Shown one piece after another: positions 22,143-34,573 of a DNA stretch of 64,000 bases. Within the stretch, counting starts at the first letter, position 1. Each line of letters starts with the position of its first letter. The position numbers and the translations under genes are program-made. The stretch comes from Crocodylus rhombifer (lineage: Eukaryota; Chordata; Crocodylia; Crocodylidae): contig JAVSML010019068.1 in the NCBI GenBank assembly GCA_038503035.1, positions 66,021 to 130,020 of the forward strand, written 5' to 3'. The notes under the pieces are model-generated. The model did no database searches, was not told the DNA's origin, and saw nothing but the letters and a program-made list of their open reading frames with translations.

Positions 22143-24702
22143 GGGACACAACGGTGGGAGTCTACTACAGACCTCCCACTCAAAGTCCTGAGCTTGACCA
22201 GGAGTTCGCCCGGGAACTGACTGAGGCCGCTTGCTCCAGGACCTTGGTTGTCATGGGTGACTTCAATTACCCGGACATCTCGTGGGAAGATCACTCAGCT
22301 AAATCTGAGCGGGCGCAAAGCTTTCTCTCGTGCGTGGATGACCTCTACCTGACTCAAGAAGTCTATGGGCCAACGAGAGGCAAAGCGCTGCTCGACCTGG
22401 TACTGGCTACGGGGGACGACCTAATCGGCGACCTAGTGATCGATGGGAAGCTGGGTGACAGTGACCATGAGCTGATCACCTTCACCATCCGCCGTAAAGC
22501 TGGCAAGTCAGTCAGCAACACAGAAGTCCTTGACTTCAGAAAAGCCGACTTTGACAAGCTCAAGAGGCTAGTCAGTCAGGCCCTCAGGGACCATGACCCC
22601 AGGGAGTTGGGAGTTCAAGAAGAGTGGTTGCTTCTTAAGGAAGCAATCCTCAGTGCACAAGCTAAATCTATCCCAACACGGAGGAAAGGCAACAAGAAGG
22701 CACAGCAGCCCCCCTGGCTCTCCAGAGACCTAGCAGACCTACTGTGGCTAAAAAGGAAAGCCTACAAAGGATGGAGGACGGGATTCACCTCCAAGGAGGA
22801 TTACTCCGCGCTGGTCCGGTCCTGCAGGGAGCAAACCAGGAAAGCCAAGGCTGCAACTGAACTCCAACTAGCTTCAGGCATCAAGGACAACAAGAAGTCC
22901 TTTTTCAGATATGTGGGGAGCGGGAGGAAAAGCAAGGGCAATGTTGGACCCCTGCTAAACCAGATGGGGCAACTGACGCCCAGGAAAAAGCCAACCTATT
23001 AAATAGGTACTTTGCGTCAGTCTTTCATCAGTCCCATGGGACGCCCATGCCTCCTATGGGACAGGGAAATCTGGGTGAGGGGGATCCCCTACCCTCCATT
23101 AATGCTGACCTCGTGAAGGAACACCTTGAGAAGCTGGATACCTTCAAGTCAGCCGGCCCTGACAACCTGCACCCCAGGGTACTCAAGGAGCTGGCGAGCG
23201 TCATAGCCCAGCCCCTGGCACGGGTCTTTGAAAACTCCTGGCGCTCTGGTGTAGTGCCCGAAGACTGGAAGAAGGCCAGTGTGGTGCCGATCTTCAAGAA
23301 AGGGAGGAGAGTGGATCCGGCTAACTACAGGCCCATTAGCCTGACTTCTATCCTGGGGAAGATCTTAGAAAAGTTTATTAAGGACGCCATCCTTGAGGGA
23401 CTGGCCCAGGCTAACATCCTAAAGGATAGCCAGCACGGGTTTGTTGCGGGTAGGTCTTGTTTGACCAATCTCATTTCCTTCTATGACCAGGTGACCTATC
23501 ACCTGGACAAGGGAGAAGAGGTTGATGTCATATATCTTGACTTCAAAAAAGCTTTTGATCTGGTATCCCATGATCACCTCTTGGCCAAACTGCCCAGTTG
23601 TGGCCTTGGCTCCACCACGATCCGCTGGCTGGGAAATTGGCTCCGTGGTCGGACCCAGAGGGTTGTGATTGATGGCAGTCACTCATTGTGGTGCCCTGTG
23701 ACCAGTGGGGTCCCTCAAGGCTCTGTCCTGGGACCCATCCTGTTCAACATCTTCATTAACGATGTGGACATTGGAGTCAGGAGTGGACTGGCCAAGTTCG
23801 CCGATGACACCAAACTTTGGGGCAAAGCATCCACACCAGAAGATAGGCGGGTGATCCAGGCTGACCTGGACAAGCTCAGCAAATGGGCAGACGAGAACCT
23901 CATGGTGTTTAACACCGAAAAGTGCAAGGTTCTCCACCTTGGGAGGAAAAACCTGCAGCACCTGTATAGGCTCGGCAGTGCTACGTTGGTTAGCACTACA
24001 GAAGAAAGAGACTTGGGGGTCATCATTGACCACAAGATGAACATGAGCCTCCAATGCGATGCTGCGGCTAGTAAAGCGACCAAAACGCTGGCTTGCATCC
24101 ATAGATGCTTCTCGAGCAAATCCCGGGATGTCATTCTCCCCTTGTACTCAGCCTTGGTGAGGCTGCAGCTGGAGTACTGCATCCAGTTTTGGGCTCCACA
24201 ATTCAAAAAGGACGTGGAGAAGCTTGAGAGAGTCCAGAGGAGAGCCACGCGCATGATCAGAGGTCAGGAAAACAGATCTTACGATGACAGGCTGAGAGAC
24301 ATGAGACTCTTTAGCCTGGAAAAGTGCAGGCTCAGGGGTGATCTGATGGCCACCTATAAGTTTATCAGGGGTGACCACCAGGATCTGGGGGAACGTCTGT
24401 TCACCAGAGCGCCCCAAGGGATGATGAGGTCGAATGGTCACAAACTCCTGCAAGACCGTTTCAGGCTGGACATAAGGAAGAATTTCTTTACTGTCCGAGC
24501 CCCCAAGGTCTGGAACAGTCTGCCATCGGAGGTGTTTCAAGCACCTACACTGAACACCTTCAAGCGTAAATTGGATGCTTATCTTGCTGGGATCCTATGA
24601 CCCCAGCTGACTTCCCGCCCTTTGGGCGGGGGGCTGGACTCGATGATCTCCCGAGGTCCCTTCCAGCCCTGATGTCTATGAAATCTATGAAATCTATGAA
24701 AT
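22143..24702 (+). mobile_element. CR1 LINE, 5'-truncated, unusually well preserved ORF2
   Basis: Two long frames, 22154-23002 and 23047-24600 (517 codons), cover the endonuclease C-terminal part (VVMGDFNYPDISWED, GDSDHELITF) and the whole RT region ([35 protein letters not shown] with its active site at 23797-23808) to the natural C terminus. The only break seen is a frameshift at about 22970-22985; the second frame is open across the 45 bases before its first ATG. The end carries three tctatgaaa repeats. It differs from the two copies upstream and belongs to another CR1 subfamily. No host function is implied. Confidence 0.94.
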
Positions 24703-26334
24703 CTGCATAATCACAATTGGTATTTAACATTAGTGTTCCATGTCTACACTAAAGAGAGAACAATTTCAGTCTGGCTTGTGAGAAAATAATGAAGTAGGAC
24801 TGAGACTGACATGCTTGAAGCACAGTGCCAAAAACTTTCTTTGGTGTACATATAGCTGAAGAGTTGAATCTGTCCTACACCTATCAGCCCCTCAAACTGC
24901 TCTGAACTCCAGTGTTAGTGGAAAGTATCCGTGTATCTAATGGGAGAATAGACCACACTGATGATGAAATACAGATGTCTGAATGCACTCAATGTCTAAA
25001 AGCATAATCAAAGACATTTTTACCTGGGGAGCTGAGCTAATAGTTGTGTCTTGTGCTGCTTTTCATTGTTGTTTTGTACTCAAAAATCTTGTTCACTTTT
25101 AAGTTTACTGAGCTGGAATATAATCCTTGTGACAGCAGGGCTTGGAGTACAGCTAGAATTGCTTTCATATAAAACCCAGGCTCCAAATCTCAAGTTTATA
25201 GCTGAAATCAGACCATGGAAGAACTACCTACCCAGTGGAATTTAGCTATTTTCCAGCAGCCTTTGCTGTTGTACTAAGACCAGTGCTGTTCTCTATGCTA
25301 AGTGTGCTAATTATAGGTTAAAAGAAAGTCTTCGCTGCCAGTGTCACTGCAGATATGTCTTGATCTACATGGTATATCTACCTTGGCAGGGCAGTTCGTG
25401 AGCGTACACTGCCTATTCACGCAAAATCCAGAAATGTGCTGTGATGTTGTGTCAAGGCCATCCCCAGCAGCTGTATGCAGGTCAGCCAAAGACTTGAATC
25501 TCAAGAGTGATTGTGGGGGCATCCCCAGAGTGGCTTCTGCAGTGTATTTCCGGGTTTGGTGAGAGTAGATGGACAAGGGAGGGGGATATCGTGGGGTGCC
25601 CGCCACTGTTGCGATGTCTGCGTACGCTAAGGGTCAGGCTCTCTGCTCTTTTGAAATCAATAGCTTCTGTCCACTTGGTGTTGGGGCAAGTCTAAGGAAT
25701 CAAGGCCACAGTGTGAATCTCCTCTTGTGAATCACCAGCACTAACTAGACATGATTATATGAACATGACTCGCCACCAACATTAACACACCAGGCTTTGA
25801 GTGCAGCCAGGGACTCAGTAAATGGGTTAAATCTACCTCATTTTTAGCCATATTGCCTCTGCTGTGCTTACTGAAATAAAAATGTTCCAGGAAATACTTA
25901 GTACCCACTAATAAAAAAGGTCAGTGCTTGCCAACAGATACCTCATAGTTACTACAGCCTGCTTTTAGTTTTGGATATCTCAGAGGTTAACAGGTGAAGC
26001 TTATACCCCAGTGATCTCAAAAACCTGGAAAAACAGGACAATGCTGTTTTAAATGCCAACTGAAAACTATGGTGATGTATGACATCACTTTAAATGCCAC
26101 TTTTTATGTTTGAGATACTGTTGATTTTTTTTTTTTTGTGCATAAAACTTCAAATACAGGCTGAATTGGGCTCCATGCTATGAAATCAGTGTGGTACTGA
26201 TTGAAAGGTAACTTTCTATGGCCTATATTTTGCTGGGGGATTCCACCCAAAATCCCACCAGAGGAAGCATGTGGGGACAGTAAGTTAGCACAGGGTTACT
26301 TGTGGGATATCACAAAAAATTATTTAGGGAAGGG
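24703..26334. other. Intergenic DNA, nothing recognised
   Basis: No coding exon or clear repeat ends on either strand. Confidence 0.45.
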
Positions 26335-26382
<48 letters not shown>

Positions 26383-26392
26383 NNNNNNNNNN

Positions 26393-26441
<49 letters not shown>
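26335..26441. repeat. (TG)n microsatellite with a 10-N gap
   Basis: Uninterrupted TG dinucleotides on both sides of ten N at 26383-26392; the true length is not resolved. Confidence 0.97.
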
Positions 26442-26442
<1 letters not shown>

Positions 26443-26891
26443 GTGGGGGAGGGGGAGTTATAATATTTTAAAGGAATAATGGCTTTTTGTGCCAGCAAAG
26501 ATTGTATTACACAGCTTCTGCTCAGTACTCTGAGGCTGATGTTGACTTTTAGAGAAACTGGGAAATCAGATTTTCTACTTGTATCAATAAACTGTGGAGT
26601 GTGGAATCTGGGGCCTCAAATATTAATAACAACTTTAAAAGCAGTGAAAATGTACTGTTGCTGATAGATGGGCATTTTAGCATGGCTCAGAGTTGAGGCT
26701 TGATCATGTTTGATGGCATGTTTCCTCCCTAAGACGTTTATCAGAAAATATTGTATGCACAGAAACACTTAAGTGTCATGTAATAAATAGTTTCTTGAAC
26801 CAAAGACAGTACTAGAATTGTTGCTTATTTGTGGACATTAGGGTCAGAAAGAACGTCAAATGCATTGGGCTCGACTCCTTGATTCTCTGGC

Positions 26892-27191
26892 CCAGGAGCA
26901 TCAAACTCCTTGGGTTCCCTACGCTGAATCCAGACCACGAGGCTTCTTGCGGGCCAGATCCAGATCTGCTTCCGGTCGTGGGGTGAGAGGCATCAAGGAG
27001 CTCTGGAGGTTAACCAGCATCGCTCGCCCTGTCCCTAACCCCAGACTCCAAGAGTCGCATGGGCCAGGTGAAACATCTCTGCGGGCCGTATCTCCTCTAA
27101 CGTCATACCTTCTGTAGATAGTTCAGTGAAATGGCAGCCAATCGTTTTGACATCACCGAGTCTGCTATGTTGCCGTAAGAGTTTGACGAGA
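26892..27191. repeat. Possible hAT-type element (CATCAAACTC ends)
   Basis: The left end ccaggagcatcaaactc and the right side gagtttgacgag are inverted to one another, and the body has gcgggcc motifs common in such elements. No target duplication is visible. Confidence 0.35.
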
Positions 27192-28744
27192 TCTAATTAG
27201 AATACAGAATTTTAGTGTTAAAATCAAAGATCCATAAATGACATTATTAAGAATACTGCATTTTCATCAGCCGCTGTCTAAAACTGATGCGTTCAGTGTT
27301 AATGAGATGAAATTGTTCGTCCCCCCAGTTCTTTTTTTTTAAGGGAACTTTGAAGTCTTTGGGTTTTATTCCTATTTGCAGCTGAGCCAGTTGTCGGTCT
27401 CCTGCGAAACAGTATTCCTGTGCACCCTGCAGTTTTGAGTATAATGTTCCAGCAATGTTAGTGAAATATTTTAATTGCCTTGAATCTTTTTTTTAAAACA
27501 ACTTTTGTTGGGGAAAAATTTTGGAACTCAATTGCAAAATGTTGTGATTTCTCTCCACAGCTAATTCCACTTTGACCTGTTCAACTGATGATGGACGTAA
27601 CCAGCTTCATTGTGTTTCCACTTTTTTCCCAGTCGTATGTAAGTTCCAAGAGGCTATGGCATTAATTTTATTTCTATAGACAGAACTTCAGGTTGTAATC
27701 TTTGTTGCTATCTGAAACTTCAGATAGCCATGAAATGCTTATATTTCACAGGATGTTTGCAAAGCATCACTTCTCCTGGGAAAAAATTGTGCTTTGGGTG
27801 CCAGTTTTGCTGGTGTTAATGACCTGATGTCAGGGAAGGGGAGCAGAAAGCAGATGGCTAAAGGAAACCAATGGCAAGTATTCATGAAAAAGGCTGTCTG
27901 AGGGTTTCTTATCTCTATTCCCTGTACCAATGCCTAACACGTGGCTTTTACCTCTAGCCCTACTATTCTATAGAAACTGCATCAGGTTAGGGTAGAGATT
28001 CTCCCCTGATACTCTCTACGGTTCAAGTTAAAATGCAGTTTGCCCCTACAGAAGACTCAAAATCCATGGTGTTTGTTCCAAGGCTTTGGAAATTCCTCAA
28101 CATGAAAATAGCTAGCTTTGAAATTGTAGTTTTCCTGAAGCTTCTTTTTAAAAGAGGCAGATTGGATCTTCTGCTTCACTCCTATGTACCTTGGCTCAAA
28201 ACCCTCTATAATGAATTGTCTTCTGGATCTTACAGCTTAGCTGAGGGGACTGAATGCTCTGATCCCCCCCAAGTCAACCAACAGGTTGCATCCTGTTAGC
28301 CGAGTTGTGCACACCTCACCACAAAGGCATGGTAGTTGGGACTGCTGCTCTCCCCATTATCCTTAATCCTGGGCAGAGGGTATTAAGCCCCTTGCCACCA
28401 GGATAGAGGCTCTATATAGTCAGTGCTCCTCTGGGGTTTGTATATTCAGTGCTCCTCTGGGGTGTGAAGCCACACAGCAACTTTACAGGCCCTGGTAGAG
28501 AGCTGCTCAAATATAGATGTGCAAAGCATGTCGTAGAAAGTGTGGGAAGCTAAAAGCAAGATGGAGGTGTCGGCACTCAAGTGTTGACAGTACTCTGTAG
28601 CCATTGTGTCCTTGAACCTATTTTCTGTATATCAGATACCATTTGTAAAGAGGCCCTGGCCCTGACTGCAAATTATCGAGACATATGGTGGAACCTGATG
28701 CTGTAAATGCTACAAGCTTCAGACTTGAACCTCCAGCAAAGCAC
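27192..28744. other. Intergenic DNA, nothing recognised
   Basis: Short open frames only; no motif or repeat end recognised. A short direct repeat (cagtgctcctctggggt) occurs at about 28420 and 28449. Confidence 0.45.
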
Positions 28745-29051
28745 TTAGGGCATTTCTGCATGTGCTCCAACATGTTCTCATCAGCGCAGGCTCAATTAAG
28801 CAGGTCTGCTGGACTTGATTAATCAAATCTAGCATGCTGCAGTGTCTCGTGTATTCAGCATCCCTGTGATTCAAAATGGCGATGGGGTGCTTTAACTAAA
28901 GTTTGTCAAATGAGCTTTAGTTGAAGCACCCCCACTGCCATTTTGAAACATGCAGTCGCTGAATACATGAGATGCTATGGGTATTTTAATTAGAGCCACA
29001 CTAATTAAAATCCCTGCCCCCCTGCGGAGTACATGCATAGGTGGCCATAGT
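28745..29051. repeat. Foldback (palindromic) miniature element
   Basis: Arms at 28844-28904 and 28912-28975 are inverted repeats of about 60 bases with a 7-base loop; both contain tgtattcagc, caaaatggc and aactaaag in matching order. The outer parts are also loosely inverted (ctgcatgtgctcc against ggagtacatgcat), so the whole 300 bp is an imperfect palindrome. No coding capacity. Class unknown. Confidence 0.75.
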
Positions 29052-30339
29052 TACCATGCAAACAAAGGGGCTGGTTAGATGGAAGATGGGGATTCACAAA
29101 AGAGCTGGACGCTGCTTTCCTGAAGATTGTTTGGAATATAAGCACTATGTTTGACCTCGGGGAGTCGCCGCCTGTTCCTACAACAGCCGTTGGGCTTTGA
29201 TTGGATGAGAGAAACCTCAGTACCACACAATCTGCCCTGATAGTACTGGCATCTTCTTCATGCTCCACTACCAACTCGGCCTTCCTGCCTGGTCTGGTGA
29301 GAGGAAGACGATTCTTTGTGCGCTGCCATGAGTTTCACTCTGACATCACAGGTTAGATGGCCAGGGGTTAGCTACAGGGGGCAATGGCGACTACAGTGAA
29401 AAATCCATTGCAGCCCACAGCCTGGCAGTACATGATCATGTAGCCATACAGCACTGTTGCAGGCAATCAGTCACCGCTGTTGGAAAAGGCTTTGCTCCAG
29501 CCACATTCTAGTTGCCACATCACTCCCTTGTGTCGCCCTTGCACAGTCAGCAGGTGTTCATGATAAATCATATGCAATGGTCCATCTCAGCATCTCCAAC
29601 AGGCGTGAAAAAGTAATGCAGAAAAAAGCAGAACCCCTGCTGCAGCAGGGCAATGACCATCAAAACAAGACTTCCCCAGGATCCTCATTACTAAATAGTT
29701 TGAGGTAAGTGAAGGAAGTTTTTCAGATTAGAAATGCCTTCCAATTCCCTGGTGTCCTTTAAATCTGCCTCAACCTACTACTTACACTCAAAATGACCAT
29801 TGTTTTTTCATTCCAAGGTCAAGCCAATAGCTGCCTTCAGCTTTTACAGCTCAAACCTTTCTCTCAAATCCATTATGACTAACTCCTTGTCCTTGGAAGG
29901 AGGTAAAAGCAAGGTCTCCTTTTATTCCTTTGCAGACTATTTCCACTCCATCTGACCTACCAGATGGAAGGTATACTAACAACAAAGAATCCTGCTTTCC
30001 TAGCAAGAAGACTAACACTTACTATCAATTAAAAATATCTCAAGGCATTTCAATTGAGCCTCCTGCAGGCCTTAAGTAGAAAGACCCAATAGTCCTTTGC
30101 TCACTGTCAGCCAACACTCACTAATATGTGGGCAGCTCTAGCTCCTCCACATAAGTGTTTGCTGCCCAGCCTTTGGCTAAGTAGTGAGATCTTTGCTGCA
30201 ATAGCAAAACTGCTGGTCCTTTGTCTTGTCTTAAGAAGTGTTTGACCTCTTCCTGTTGCAGTTCTTCCTCCTGACCCCTAGGAGGACTGTTGTCTTAAGC
30301 TACTCTTGCAAAGAGAGCTGATTGTCTGTACCTAGCTCT
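29052..30339. other. Intergenic DNA, nothing recognised
   Basis: No exon or repeat supported. Confidence 0.45.
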
Positions 30340-31087
30340 TGTGTTCAGTCAAAAAGCCCAAGGCTGAATCGATTCTGTCTTTGTACTTTACTCTAAAATA
30401 CACAGATTAAATTGAAACAGAAGTGAACAGGCATTTACCTTTGATTCAGGAAATGGAGTGACGTGCTTGCAGTGGCTCAAGCCAGGAGGCACTAGAGTAC
30501 AGTCCTCTGGCTGTGTGTTCACTTCCTCTTCCTGCTGCCCCGGAGGTCTCTGGGATTTGCAGTCCAGAATTACAGCAGCAGGACTCTGCAGCGTTGCTTC
30601 TCTTTCTGCTTCCAGGTGCCTCTGGGATTTGTAGCCTACAGTTGCAGCCAGCAGTAAATTTGAGTGGGGCAAGGGGTGTTTAACCTCCCCTCCCTGGCCC
30701 CAGATCCCAGCCAGGATTTGCCATGCGGGGGGTGCAGTCTCCCCCATAGACTGGGCTGCATCCCCAGCTGGGCTTGCCCCTCCCCCCTTGTCAGCCAGCC
30801 CTGCTCTCTAGAGCAGACAGCACAGCACAGCGCAGAGCTGGAAAACATGCTGGGATGCTGGGGGACTGCAATTTAACTTGAACCAGGAAGGGGTCTGAGA
30901 GAGAAGTTTCATAAACTAGTTTGACCCAAATCAGTTAAGTCTGATGCTACATTCAACCAGGATTATCTTAAACCAGTTTCACCCATTTTGAAACTGGTTT
31001 ATGTGCACTGAGCTTCTGTTCTGTTACAGGTTTAAAGCAGTTTCTGATCACTTAAACCAGTTTATGTGTAACTTCTGTCTTTAGCCA
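30340..31087 (+). repeat. Unnamed interspersed repeat family, copy 1
   Basis: Begins near cagtcaaaaag, has a GC-rich middle, then catgctgggatgctggggga and a tail with repeated aaaccagttt / aaactggttt motifs, ending acttctgtctttagcc. Copies in the same order lie at 38390-38879 and, inverted, from 63397 to the window end. No frame is shared between copies, and no terminal inverted repeats were seen. Confidence 0.75.
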
Positions 31088-31691
31088 AGGTCTTACACAT
31101 TTTTTCATGAGATCTGCCTTATTGTTGTTCCACATGCTTTCAGACTTGCTCCTATTCTGTATACAGATTTTGGCCTGGTTTATCTATGTCAGCTGAGAGT
31201 TTGGGCTTTTAATGAAATTGGTTGCCCCTGTGAAAAAAGAAGGTCCAAGGAGGTGACCCTACTGAATGGGAGCAAGGGTTCAAAATGAGTGTTACACTAG
31301 TATAAGTTGTTACATCAATGTAAGTAAGTCCAGCCTATCTTCTTCCCACATGTGGCCAGGCCATTGTTAGCAGGACATCATGGAGTTTGTGCATCTGTAC
31401 TCATGCTGGCCTAAATAAAATAGCCCATTATTTGTGTGTAGATGAGCCCTCAGTAGCCCTAACTATTGTAGTTAGGGACTGATCATCAGCTTGCACTGTA
31501 GCTTTCTTAACAATGCCTGTATTAAAAGGTGGGCAGCCAGTTGTTTTTGTGTTAATGTAACACATTATAAACAACTCTTTCGCTCTTCATTAGTCTCACC
31601 TCATCTTCTTGATACAGATATAGTTGTTACTAGCAAGGACCAAGCCTCTATTCAGCACAGTTGTGTCCATGATGATGATATGCATTATAGG

Positions 31692-34052
31692 TAGGGGTCT
31701 ACGTAATTTGCAGTTTTGCAGTCTTCATAGAAACCATGAAAAATGGCATTGTCCACCATCACCAGGAAATATTGCATTGGCCACAATTTCCCACAAAATC
31801 AACCTACCTCTTGCCCAGTGGGAGGGATCTAATACTAACATAGAACATCCCAATACTTGCTGCAATACAAAGACAATGCGACAAGCACGGCAGCCATAGA
31901 TCACGTGATTGAAAGTTATTGTCTGCTAGTACCATAGACTAAGTGAAGGCGCCAGTCAGTAAAATGAAAATGTTTCAGCACCATCTTTTAAGAAGTTAAA
32001 TGCAATGCCATAGTCTGAAGATGGGTGAAAATAAATTTAAAAAAAGCAAATATGTTTCAGCTCAGGCTTGTGTAATGCAGTTCCCTGTAGGAACCTTACA
32101 TTCAGGTGGTGGTAAATTGTTTTGTTCATCTTGCAACAGGACTAGATGTATCGAGGAGAAACGGCATTGATCATTTAGAGGCTGAATTGCATATAAAGCG
32201 AAAAAGTTTCTGCAGAGGCTGAAGGTCAGAACAAAAAATAAATGACAGTGTCCTCTATGTTTAATAGACGCACTGAAAGCAGTTTAACAAGCAGAGAAGC
32301 TACATTCAAGTTGGTGGAGGCATCCCTGCTGCCAACATACCTTTAGAAAAAACTGATAACCCGGAACTAGGCGAGGAGACTACAGTGAGGATGTATCAGA
32401 TGCTGGCAGTTTCCCATGTGCAAACAACCTTTGCCAAGATTATATACGAGGAGTAATTGCTTTGCGTGTTCAGTCTACAAATTCTGCACTGGCAGAATAT
32501 GAATCAATTTTGATTGTAGCAGACAAAGCAAGAGATGCACAGGATAACTATGTACTCCACATCTTATTTGAACCTGGGAGCTGGAAAGACCACAACGTGC
32601 CTGTTTTTCAAACAAAGCTGGTTCACCTCGTGTCTGTACATTTTTTTTCAAGTGTAGCCCAAACAGCGCAGGTTGTTGTAAACCATGGCTTAGAATTTAG
32701 CAGGATCTCAGCATTTCTGTCTGGTAATGCAATGTGCATGTGCAAAGCTTGTGATGTGTGTGCTCCATGGAATAATGCCCAATGCAATTCATGTTACCTG
32801 CAACGCACACATTCTTTGTTCAGTAGGTGATATCAAGCACGCACACTTTCCACGCTATGCGGATAGACTGGTTTCCTCTTCAAAAAAAAAAATTCAAACA
32901 TTGTCTTAGGCCGTAAGCTTTGATACAGGAAGTTGCCAATCAAAGTGGGGATCAAAATGCAACTGTGTCACTTCCACCAGAGCCAGTGCTTAAAAGTGGA
33001 ATTTGTCGTTTAACACAGTTCATTACTATGCAAAGAATATTAAGTAATATTAAGCTTGAAATCACAGCCAGCACACAGTGCATGCTTAAACTATATGATC
33101 TCTTAAAACAGGGCAGCGTTGAAGATCAAGTTAAGTGTGTGGCTGGAAATGTGATCTGGTTCTTGGAGCATCTAATGGGGTTTGAAAGGTGGCAGGTTTT
33201 GATTCAATAAGCACACAACAAACGGGTGGGTCGAAGATATGGCATCACAACAACTTTCAGACTGAAAACCACCACAGGCAAGAACTGTACCAGGCAGTAG
33301 GTGCTAAATTAAATCAGTACTACAAGTGCAATCAGTCACTACCACCTCTATTTAAACAACTGGCTGCCTGCTTTTTCTAGTGCTGTTCACTTATTTTGAC
33401 TCAGATCAGATGCCTTCTCTGAGTTTTGACACGCAGCTAATTAAATCAATCCCTGGATGGCAGAAAGAGCGTATCAACTAATATGCTGCTTATGTGAACT
33501 TTGTCAAAGAATGCCAGATGCCTTTGAATGCACCTGAGTTTTGGGGAGCTGTTTCTGATCCGTTTCCACATCTCTACAACTTGGCAAAATGCTGCTTACA
33601 ATTCCAACCAATTCAGTGGACACAGAACGTGTGATCTCAGTTTATGGACGAGTCTTCAAGCCACAGAGAGGGAAGATGTCAGCTGCAACTGCGGATGGCT
33701 ACTGCATGCTAGGGTTTAACAATTAAAATGAATTGTTCTATTAAGTTTAGCATTAACCGGTATTTCTACAATTTTGTAGAATGCTACATATATTAATAAC
33801 AAATGATGATGCAAGTTATAATTAATATTGTATGTTTATATTTTACTATGTTTAAATTTGGATTTAAATGTAATAGATTTATGATATAATTTACTTCCCA
33901 CAGCATTTGCTATTAAATTATACAGTATATGCCTCTCTAGCAATTGGCAGTGAGGGGCGGGGCTGCCAAGATATGCATGCGAAATCGCCTTTTCGTGTCA
34001 CAACCAAGCCACAAAAATTGCTTTGTCTCACCACGAGTTAAGTAGACCCCTA
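31692..34052 (+). mobile_element. Full-length hAT transposon with intact ends and decayed transposase
   Basis: Terminal inverted repeats: left TAGGGGTCTACGTAA, right reverse-complemented TAGGGGTCTACTTAA (14/15). Flanks attatagg (31684-31691) and gttatagg (34053-34060) are an 8-bp duplication matching at 7 positions. The 2361-bp body encodes, in broken frames, a BED-like zinc finger, a catalytic-core piece and a hAT C-terminal dimerisation domain. The ends and duplication show it arrived by cut-and-paste transposition as one unit. Confidence 0.92.
32090..33726 (+). pseudogene. hAT transposase with CGGBP1-like N-terminal zinc finger, degenerate
   Basis: In order: SGGGKLFCSSCN (Cys codons at 32123 and 32132) and, after a one-base frameshift, DHLEAELHIKRK (His at 32172 and 32190). 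This C-x2-C...H-x5-H layout and wording resembles human CGGBP1, itself held to derive from a hAT transposase. Next, in the frame 32462-32830, ILIVADKARDAQDNYVLHIL, likely around the first catalytic Asp. Then TCNAHILCSVGDI at 32796-32834, the hAT CxxH-type motif. Finally PEFWGAVSDPFPHLYNLAKCC and, after another frameshift, SVDTERVISVYGRVFKPQRG, the hATC dimerisation signature, to a stop at 33724. Stops and frameshifts throughout mean no functional protein. Confidence 0.85.
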
Positions 34053-34084
34053 GTTATAGGTTATGCTGCTGCTCTCAGTATAAG

Positions 34085-34400
34085 CTGCATACTCCAGCAT
34101 GGTACTATCAGGACCCCAAGTTTGCTTGGCCAAAATACACAGGAGGTTATTCATGGTTGTTGCTCCTGAGCTCTGGACTCCTTTCCACTTGAATCTGAGC
34201 CTAGCCATCTTTCAGAGGCAGTGTAAGACCTTTTTATTTGGGCCAGCTTTTAGTTGCTGGGCGTTAAACTTTGGATATTCTTTGAAGAATTGTTTAATAT
34301 TTGTCTTATTGTATTAGCTGTTGTTATGACTTCGTTACCTTAAGCTGTCCTGAGACTGTTTGGGGAGGGTGGGATAGAAATCAAATAAGCAAACTAAAAA
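34085..34400 (+). mobile_element. L2/L3-like LINE 3' end
   Basis: The frame 34099-34317 contains PELWTPFHLNLSLAIFQRQCK, like the WNxLPxxIR...FKxxLK tail of L2-clade ORF2. It is followed by cctgagactgtttggggagg and gtgggatagaaatcaaata, a typical L2-type 3' end. Strongly truncated. Confidence 0.6.
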
Positions 34401-34573
34401 AAATAAGTGGTGATATGTAATAGTTACATTTAGGACCCCCATTATACTAGATACTGCTTAGGTGCATAAAAATCTCTGTCTTCAGTTAGCTCCTTATTTT
34501 TAATTAGCACGTGTATGTATCTGAAAAAAGGAGGAAGATGGTAAGCCAGCCTGGTTGAAAAACCCTTTTAAGG

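Noticed and set aside
15671..24600. Calling the reverse-transcriptase frames retroviral
   Set aside because: There are no LTRs, gag, protease or integrase. The endonuclease type, RT motifs and short 3' repeats are those of CR1 non-LTR elements.
26201..26498. Val/Cys and Thr/His repeat peptides
   Set aside because: Translation of the (TG)n microsatellite through an N gap.
31692..34052. Reading this locus as the host gene CGGBP1
   Set aside because: Terminal inverted repeats, target duplication, a full hAT domain order and many stops show a transposon copy, not the single-exon host gene.
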